A stretch of 9,101 nt of DNA. Source: Acidimicrobiia bacterium (lineage in GTDB: Bacteria; Actinomycetota; Acidimicrobiia; Acidimicrobiales; Iamiaceae). Each line of letters opens with the position of its first letter. The stretch's first letter is position 1. Below the pieces are notes generated by a model. It did not search any database. It was not told the origin of the DNA and saw only the letters and a program-made list of their open reading frames with translations. This document shows, in pieces, positions 4,821 through 9,101 of the stretch. Made by a program: the position numbers and the translations under genes. The stretch is from the NCBI GenBank assembly GCA_019247975.1, contig JAFBAD010000202.1, positions 1 to 9,101 on the forward strand. The letters run 5' to 3'.

Positions 4821-6095
4821 TCAGCGCCTCGCCGCGGTGGCGTGCTCGGACAGGAGGAGGCGGTACTGCTCGACGGTGCGCTCGGCGGTGTGGCGCCAGC
4901 TCCACTGGTCGATCACCCGCTGCCGGCCGGCCGCCCCGATCCGGTCCCGCAGGGCGGGGTCGGCGAGCGCGCTGCGGATGCGGGCGGCGAGGGCCTCGGC
5001 GTCGCCCGGCGCGACGAGGAAGGCGGTCTCCTCGTCGGCTCCGACGACCTCGGGCAGCGCGCCGCCGGTCGTGGCCACGACCGGGACGCCGCACGCCATC
5101 GCTTCGATCGCAGGGAGCGAGAAGCCCTCGTAGAGCGACGGCACGACCGCCAGCTCGGCCTCCGAGTAGAGCTCGACGATGCGCTGGTCGGGCACGCCGG
5201 ACACGAACTCGACGACGTCGGTCAGCCCGAGCCGCTCGATGGTCTCCTCGCTGCGACCGCCGACCTTCTTGCGGCCGATGACGGTGAGGTGCAGGTCGTC
5301 GCGCTCGGTGCGCAGCTTGGCCAGCGCCTCGAGCAGGTACGACAGACCCTTCATCGCGACGTCGGCGCTTGCGGTGGTGATGAGGTGGCCGGGCCGGCGG
5401 GTGACCGTCGCCATCGGGCGGAACAGCTCGGGGTCGACCCCGACCGGCACGATGTGCATGCGGTCCTCGGGGACCTTGTGGTCGCGGTGGATGTCGGCGA
5501 AGGAGTTCTCCGACACCGTGATGACCCGCTCGATGCGCTGCGCCACCGCGGTCTGCATGCGGGTGAACGAGTACCAGCGCTGCAGGGTCAGCCGCTTGTA
5601 GCGGGTCGGCGCGTGGGCCATCTCGAGCCGTCGGTCCACCGTGATCGGGTGGTGGATGGTGGCGATGAGCGGGAAGCCCATCCTCTGCAGGCCGAGGAGG
5701 CCGTAGCCGAGGCTCTGGTTGTCGTGGACCAGGTCGAAGTCGTCGCGCCGCTGGCGCAGCGCCTGGAAGGCCCGTACCGAGAAGGCGAGCGGCTCGGGGA
5801 ACCCCCCGAGCGAGAACGCGGTGACCTCGACGAAGTCGGCCAGCGACTTGAGCTCCCAGACGCCCGGCATCCGCATCGGGAAGTGGTCGTTGTAGATGTC
5901 CAGGCTGGGCAGCTGGTGCAGCGGGACCCGCTCGTCGACCTCCGGGTACGGCTGACCGGAGAACACCTCGACGTGGTGGCCGAGGTCGGCCAGCGCCTTC
6001 GCGAGGTGGCGGGTGTAGATGCCCTGACCGCCCACGTGGGGCTTGCCACGGTAGGTGAGCAGCGCGATGCGGAGGGGGTCACCGTGGGGGGCCAT
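4821..6095 (-). CDS. GT4-family glycosyltransferase
   Basis: This 424-residue cytoplasmic GT-B enzyme should transfer a sugar from an NDP-sugar with retention. The N-terminal acceptor domain begins RIALLTYRGKPHVGGQGIYT (9-28), with the glycine-rich loop and LAKALADLGHHVEVFSG (31-47). HDNQSLGYG (124-132) and TIHHPI (146-151) follow. The donor domain has VPVGVDPELFRP (216-227), ADVAMKGLSYLLEAL (244-258) and the E-x7-E signature EGFSLPAIE (E323, E331), then ACGVPVVATTGGALPEVVG. ATG 6095 is preferred because it gives the usual N-terminus, with GAGG eleven bases upstream. TTG 6134 would add 13 unconserved-looking residues but sits six bases after the DUF445 stop. It leads a tight run with the methyltransferase (4-base gap) and toroid gene. 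Donor and acceptor sugars are unknown; GT4 is sure. Confidence 0.9.
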   Translation of the reverse strand: MAPHGDPLRIALLTYRGKPHVGGQGIYTRHLAKALADLGHHVEVFSGQPYPEVDERVPLHQLPSLDIYNDHFPMRMPGVWELKSLADFVEVTAFSLGGFPEPLAFSVRAFQALRQRRDDFDLVHDNQSLGYGLLGLQRMGFPLIATIHHPITVDRRLEMAHAPTRYKRLTLQRWYSFTRMQTAVAQRIERVITVSENSFADIHRDHKVPEDRMHIVPVGVDPELFRPMATVTRRPGHLITTASADVAMKGLSYLLEALAKLRTERDDLHLTVIGRKKVGGRSEETIERLGLTDVVEFVSGVPDQRIVELYSEAELAVVPSLYEGFSLPAIEAMACGVPVVATTGGALPEVVGADEETAFLVAPGDAEALAARIRSALADPALRDRIGAAGRQRVIDQWSWRHTAERTVEQYRLLLSEHATAARR

Positions 6096-6119
6096 GGACG
6101 CATCAGCCTCGTTTGCCGC

Positions 6120-6133
6120 TGACCCAAGGGTCA
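6120..6133. repeat. Inverted repeat TGACCC-N2-GGGTCA before the GT4 gene
   Basis: Perfect 6-bp arms surround a two-base centre, 25 bp upstream of ATG 6095 and 7 bp past the DUF445 stop. On the minus strand it includes TTGACC, a -35-like hexamer, but no matching -10 follows. It may be an operator for an internal promoter or chance. Confidence 0.3.
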
Positions 6134-6140
6134 AGTGCGC

Positions 6141-7418
6141 CTAAGCCCCGATGAACCGGCCCACGGTGTAGATGACGAGCCCGGCCAGGCCCCCGACCAC
6201 GGTTCCGTTGATCCGGATGAACTGGAGATCGCGGCCGACCTGCAGCTCGATCCGGCGGGACGACTCGTCCGGATCCCAGCGGGCCACCGTCGAGGCGATG
6301 AGCTCGCCGACCTCCTCCCGCGACTGCTCGGCGACCTCGCCGGCCGCTGACACGATCCAGCCGTCGACCTTGGCTTGCAGCGCCTCGTCGTCGCGCAGCC
6401 GGGTGCCGAAGCCGACGACCCCGGCCTCGATCCGCCGGCGGAGCTCGGATCCGGGATCGGCGGCCCGGGCGATCAGCGCCTGCTTCACGTCGGACCACAC
6501 CGTCGCCGACCACTCGCGCACCGACGGGTGGGCGAGGAGGTCCTCCTTCAGCGCCTCGGCTCGGTCCTGCATCTCCGGCGAGCTCGCGAGCTCCTGCGCG
6601 AGCTGCTCGAGGCGGAGGTCGAAGTGCGCCCGCAGCTCGTGGTCCGGGTCATCGGCCACGTCCTCGAGCAGGTGGCGCGCGCCACCGAAGAGCCGCTCGA
6701 AGACGCGGTCGTCGACCGTGTCGGGCACCCACCAGGGCGACTCGCTGCCGAGCCGGTCGCGCAGCACGCCCCGGTTGGCGTCGAGGGACTCACCGACGCG
6801 TCGGAGGATTGCCGACAGCAGCTGCTGGTGGCGACCGTCGGCCATCGCGAGCTCGAGGCCACGCCCGAGGATCGGCCCGGCCGGCGTCGCGCGCACCTTG
6901 CGGGCGAGCGCCTGCTCGATCGCGTCCTGCAAGTCTTCGTCCTTCAGCGCGTCGACGATGCTCGTGAGCACGGTCGCCGCCTGATCGCCGACCCGGCTGG
7001 CGTTGGCCGGCTCGGCCAGCCACGTGCCGAGGCGCGCCGCGACCGGCGTGCCGCGGAGCTTCTCGGTGACGACGTCGGACGTGAGGAAGTTGCGCTGCAC
7101 GAAGGTGCCGAGGCCGCGGCCGATGTCGTCCTTGCGGGCCGGGATGATCGCGGTGTGGGGGATCGGGATCCCGAGGGGGTGGCGGAACAGCGCGGTGACC
7201 GCGAACCAGTCGGCCAGCGCGCCGATCATCGCCGCCTCCGCGGTCGCTCGGATGTAGGCGACCCAGGAGTGGTCACCCTCGAGCGCCTTCGCGACCACGA
7301 ACACGACCGTCGCCCCGACGAGGAGACCGGTGGCCGTCCGCTTCATGCGGCCGAGGTCGCGCTTGCGCCGGACCTCGTCGTCGGGCGGTCGGCTGCTCGG
7401 CGCCGGCTGGAGGCTCAC
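6141..7418 (-). CDS. DUF445-family membrane protein
   Basis: This is a 425-residue protein with the hallmarks of DUF445. A basic N-terminus (RRKRDLGRMKRTAT, 17-30) leads into a first membrane segment (about 28-45). A second hydrophobic segment carries the signature GALADWFAVTALFRHPLGIP (66-85) with HTAIIPARKDDIGRGLG (88-104). A long, charged, mostly helical middle (about 105-395) probably forms coiled or helical bundles. QFIRINGTVVGGLAGLVIY leads to a C-terminal membrane anchor (403-425). The function of the family is not established; it is thought to be an inner-membrane structural or stability protein. GTG 7418 is used because the conserved basic stretch lies upstream of the first ATG (residue 25); TAGGAC seven bases before it hints at a leaderless transcript. 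It lies upstream of the GT4 gene on the same strand with 45 bases between, so shared transcription is possible but unproven. Confidence 0.88.
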   Translation of the reverse strand: MSLQPAPSSRPPDDEVRRKRDLGRMKRTATGLLVGATVVFVVAKALEGDHSWVAYIRATAEAAMIGALADWFAVTALFRHPLGIPIPHTAIIPARKDDIGRGLGTFVQRNFLTSDVVTEKLRGTPVAARLGTWLAEPANASRVGDQAATVLTSIVDALKDEDLQDAIEQALARKVRATPAGPILGRGLELAMADGRHQQLLSAILRRVGESLDANRGVLRDRLGSESPWWVPDTVDDRVFERLFGGARHLLEDVADDPDHELRAHFDLRLEQLAQELASSPEMQDRAEALKEDLLAHPSVREWSATVWSDVKQALIARAADPGSELRRRIEAGVVGFGTRLRDDEALQAKVDGWIVSAAGEVAEQSREEVGELIASTVARWDPDESSRRIELQVGRDLQFIRINGTVVGGLAGLVIYTVGRFIGA

Positions 7419-7425
7419 GGCCCCC

Positions 7426-7431
7426 GTCCTA
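7426..7431 (-). promoter_or_regulatory. Candidate -10 (TAGGAC) for the DUF445 gene
   Basis: TAGGAC on the minus strand ends seven bases before GTG 7418, placing transcription start at or next to the start codon. The last base departs from TAnnnT and no -35 is evident. Confidence 0.3.
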
Positions 7432-7448
7432 CCCTGCGCCCGCTGTCT

Positions 7449-7454
7449 TACGGT
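7449..7454 (+). promoter_or_regulatory. Candidate -10 (TACGGT) for dtd
   Basis: TACGGT fits TAnnnT and ends seven bases before GTG 7462, so the mRNA may be leaderless. The only Shine-Dalgarno-like word, GGAG at 7455-7458, is three bases from the start, too close for normal use. Confidence 0.4.
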
Positions 7455-7461
7455 GGAGACG

Positions 7462-7899
7462 GTGCGGGCGGTGGTCCAGCGGGTGCGGCGGGCGCGCGTG
7501 ACGGTGGACGGCGAGGAGGTCGGCGCGATCGGTCCGGGCCTCTGCGTGCTGGTGGGCGTCACCCACGACGACACCGAGGCCGAGGCCCGCAAGCTGGCCG
7601 GGCGGGTCTGGGGGCTGCGGATCTTCGACGACGACGCCGGGGTGATGAACCGGTCGGCGGCCGACGTCGGCGGCGAGGTGCTGGTGATCAGCCAGTTCAC
7701 GCTCTACGGCGACACGTCCCGGGGGCGCCGGCCGTCGTGGATCGCCGCCGCCCGCCCCGAGGCGGCCGAACCTCTGGTCGACGAGGTCGTCCGCGCCCTG
7801 CAAGAGCTCGGTGCGCCGGTCGCCACCGGCCGCTTCCGGGCCGACATGCAGGTCGACCTGGTCAACGACGGCCCGGTCACCCTGATCCTGGAGACCTGA
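7462..7899 (+). CDS. dtd: D-aminoacyl-tRNA deacylase (DTD)
   Basis: This cytoplasmic homodimeric enzyme hydrolyses the ester of D-aminoacyl-tRNAs (and glycyl-tRNA-Ala mischarges), releasing free tRNA and preventing D-residue incorporation. The 145-residue length is normal for DTD1. The N-terminus RAVVQRVRRARVTVDGEEVGAIGPGL (2-27) matches the family closely. The catalytic-pocket strand SQFTLYGDTSRGRRPSW (77-93) and the C-terminal NDGPVT (135-140), which holds the Gly-cisPro motif for chiral selection, are both intact. GTG 7462 gives the canonical VRAVVQRV start; earlier in-frame codons would overlap the DUF445 gene. It is divergent from the DUF445 gene across 43 bp and is probably a single-gene unit followed by a long hairpin. 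Family and function are secure. Confidence 0.96.
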   Translation: MRAVVQRVRRARVTVDGEEVGAIGPGLCVLVGVTHDDTEAEARKLAGRVWGLRIFDDDAGVMNRSAADVGGEVLVISQFTLYGDTSRGRRPSWIAAARPEAAEPLVDEVVRALQELGAPVATGRFRADMQVDLVNDGPVTLILET

Positions 7900-7915
7900 C
7901 CGGCCCACCCCAAGG

Positions 7916-7966
7916 CGAAATTGGCCCGGTTCGGAGCGCGATGCGCTCCGAACCCGGCCAATTTCG
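7916..7966. repeat. 51-nt inverted repeat with 24-nt arms, terminator or dispersed repeat
   Basis: Arms 7916-7939 and 7943-7966 are reverse complements at 23 of 24 positions (the twelfth base of the left arm, 7927, is the mismatch) with a three-base GAT loop. The arms start CGAAATTGGCC and end CGGAGCGC, so the base of the stem is AT-rich and the top GC-rich. It begins 16 bases after the dtd stop and may be its terminator. No U-tract follows, and the stem is far longer than a typical terminator, which also fits a mobile palindromic repeat. Confidence 0.75.
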
Positions 7967-8052
7967 TGTCGGGGGGCCGCCGAACATGTCGATCGCGCCA
8001 CAGCCTGCGCGCGTCGGGTTGCGGGGCGGGTCGGTGGGCCGATCAGGGCCGG

Positions 8053-8619
8053 GTGACGGGCGGTTTCGACGATCACCTGGCCAGCGCCCGGCGGGGTGAC
8101 CCGGAGGGCTTCGGCTGGTTGTGGACGTCCTACGCCGGGGCGATCAAGGGCTTCCTGATGGCCCGGGGCACGCCCGAGGTCGACGAGGTCGTCAACGACG
8201 TGTTCCTGGCCGCCTTCACCGGGCTCGCGACCTTCGAGGGCGGCGAGCCGCAGCTGCGGGCGTGGCTCCACGCGATCGCCCGGAACCGGCGGGTCGACGC
8301 GCTGCGGGGCCACGGGCGGCGGCGCCGGCTGCGGCTGGCGGCCACCGAGGGCCAGCTCCTGGCCGGCGACGGGGAAGCCGACGCGATCGAGGCGCTGGTC
8401 GACACGGACCTGCGCGAGCTTCTGGCCCCGCTCACCGTCGAGCAGCGCGACGTCGTCGTGCTCCGCTTCGTCTGCGACCTGTCCCTCGAGCAGACCGCGG
8501 AGGTCGTCGACCGGCCGATCGGTTCGGTCAAGGCGATGCAGCACCGCGCCCTCCACCGGTTGCGGAGGAAGTTCGAGGCCGACCCGTACCTCGCGAGCAC
8601 CCGCCGAGCGATGTCATGA
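8053..8619 (+). CDS. ECF-type RNA polymerase sigma factor
   Basis: This 188-residue sigma-70 family protein has only regions 2 and 4. Region 2 spans about residues 9-85: DPEGFGWLWTSYAGAIKGFL (16-35), DEVVNDVFLAAFTGLATFEG (44-63) contacting core and the -10, and LRAWLHAIARNRRVDALRGHGRR (68-90) for melting and DNA contact. A 30-residue linker leads to region 4, LLAPLTVEQRDVVVLRFVCDLSLEQTAEVVDRPIGSVKAMQHRALHRLRRKF (123-174), a complete helix-turn-helix for the -35. GTG 8053 is the likely start, with AGGG four bases upstream; extending further would run into the 7916-7966 hairpin. The stop overlaps the next ATG (ATGA), so the downstream membrane protein is co-translated. It probably activates a stress or envelope regulon. 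No self-type ECF promoter is recognisable upstream. Confidence 0.9.
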   Translation: MTGGFDDHLASARRGDPEGFGWLWTSYAGAIKGFLMARGTPEVDEVVNDVFLAAFTGLATFEGGEPQLRAWLHAIARNRRVDALRGHGRRRRLRLAATEGQLLAGDGEADAIEALVDTDLRELLAPLTVEQRDVVVLRFVCDLSLEQTAEVVDRPIGSVKAMQHRALHRLRRKFEADPYLASTRRAMS

Positions 8620-9101
8620 CCGAGAACCATGACGAGTCGGTCGGAGGCAACGTGCCGAAGGAGCTCAGGGAGGTGTTCGACGGGCTGCGGCAGCGGTACC
8701 GCGAGGTCCCCCCGCCTGCTCCCGGCGCGGCGGTGTCCGCCTTCCTCGACGTGGGACTCGCCCAGCGGGCGGACGATCTGCCGATGGCGGCGGGAGCCGA
8801 GCCCGGCACGAACACCACGAGAGGAAGACGGGCAGTGAGCTCCATCACAGCGTTCATCGGGACGGCGGTCGGCAAGGTGGTCCTCGGTGCCACCGTCGCC
8901 GCCGCGAGCGTCGGGGCCGGGCAGGCGGCCGGCGTGATCCACGTGGTCCCGCACCACCACCGGGCCGAGACGGTCGTGCACACGACCGACGAGCCGGCGG
9001 TCGACCCGACGACGACCGAGGTCCGCGACCGCGACACCGAGACGTCCGACGAGCCCGAGAGCACCGAGCCGGAGACGACGGCGCCCGAGACGACGGAGCC
9101 A
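8616..9101 (+). CDS. Single-pass membrane protein coupled to the sigma factor, candidate anti-sigma (partial)
   Basis: ATG 8616 overlaps the sigma stop (ATGA), and the frame stays open for 162 codons to the window edge. Residues 1-72 are a soluble, mostly cytoplasmic domain with VPKELREVFDGLRQRYREVP (13-32), then FLDVGLAQR. Residues 73-108 include one hydrophobic, Ala/Gly/Val-rich segment (about 77-107), preceded by RGRR, which fits an N-in membrane anchor. After HVVPHHHR comes an acidic, Thr/Glu/Pro-rich low-complexity tail (118-162) with repeated PETT units, likely an extracellular spacer. Its position right behind an ECF sigma gene and its topology suggest an anti-sigma factor. It lacks the HxxxCxxC zinc motif of ZAS-type anti-sigmas, and I do not recognise the N-terminal domain, so this is inference. 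The C-terminus is missing. Confidence 0.75.
   Translation, partial: MTENHDESVGGNVPKELREVFDGLRQRYREVPPPAPGAAVSAFLDVGLAQRADDLPMAAGAEPGTNTTRGRRAVSSITAFIGTAVGKVVLGATVAAASVGAGQAAGVIHVVPHHHRAETVVHTTDEPAVDPTTTEVRDRDTETSDEPESTEPETTAPETTEP

Noticed and set aside
7976..8010. Possible ECF autoregulatory promoter (GAAC...CGTC) before the sigma gene
   Set aside because: GAAC at about 7982 and the next suitable CGTC are about 26 bases apart, not the 16-17 expected, so the pair is chance.
7428..8556. Long minus-strand frame antisense to dtd and the sigma factor
   Set aside because: It is the usual high-GC antisense shadow; dtd and the sigma factor on the plus strand have clear family motifs.

Overview
The window reads as chromosomal DNA of a high-GC actinobacterium. 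Very high G+C, many GTG/TTG starts, a GtrA-family protein, a DUF445 protein and an ECF sigma factor coupled to a Thr/Glu/Pro-rich membrane protein fit Actinomycetota. I lean towards Acidimicrobiia (Ilumatobacter/Iamia-like), but this is an impression and not a placement. I see no rRNA, tRNA, CRISPR array, insertion sequence or prophage.

Left end (1-1321): the first 16 codons of a minus-strand gene (possibly a carboxymuconolactone decarboxylase-like enzyme) are divergent from an HxlR-type repressor. The 102-bp gap holds two 19-bp inverted repeats of one consensus, CGTTTC-N7-GAAACG. One of them sits exactly between a good -35 and -10 for the minus gene. The HxlR gene converges on a class I methyltransferase, with the stop codons overlapping.

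Centre (1322-7418): two convergent blocks look like parts of one envelope-glycan or glycolipid pathway. The plus block is a GtrA-family membrane protein overlapping a Methyltransf_24-like methyltransferase (TTGA overlap). The minus block is a DUF445 membrane protein, a GT4 glycosyltransferase, a class I methyltransferase and an alpha/alpha-toroid protein of uncertain activity (GTGA overlap). The blocks are separated by a 435-bp non-coding stretch with several hairpins. A lipid-linked sugar flippase-like protein, a glycosyltransferase, two methyltransferases and a toroid enzyme could together make a methylated, membrane-linked glycan. This is inference from neighbourhood and family.

Right end (7419-9101): dtd (D-aminoacyl-tRNA deacylase) is divergent from the DUF445 gene across 43 bp. 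After dtd lies a 51-nt inverted repeat with 24-nt arms. Then come an ECF-type sigma factor and, overlapping by ATGA, a single-pass membrane protein that runs off the window and is a candidate anti-sigma factor.

Several first-in-unit genes (at 1321, 1405/1393, 7418 and 7462) have a TAnnnT-like -10 only 7-10 nt before a GTG and no clear Shine-Dalgarno, suggesting leaderless transcripts. The internal gene starting at 4052 has a very strong Shine-Dalgarno.
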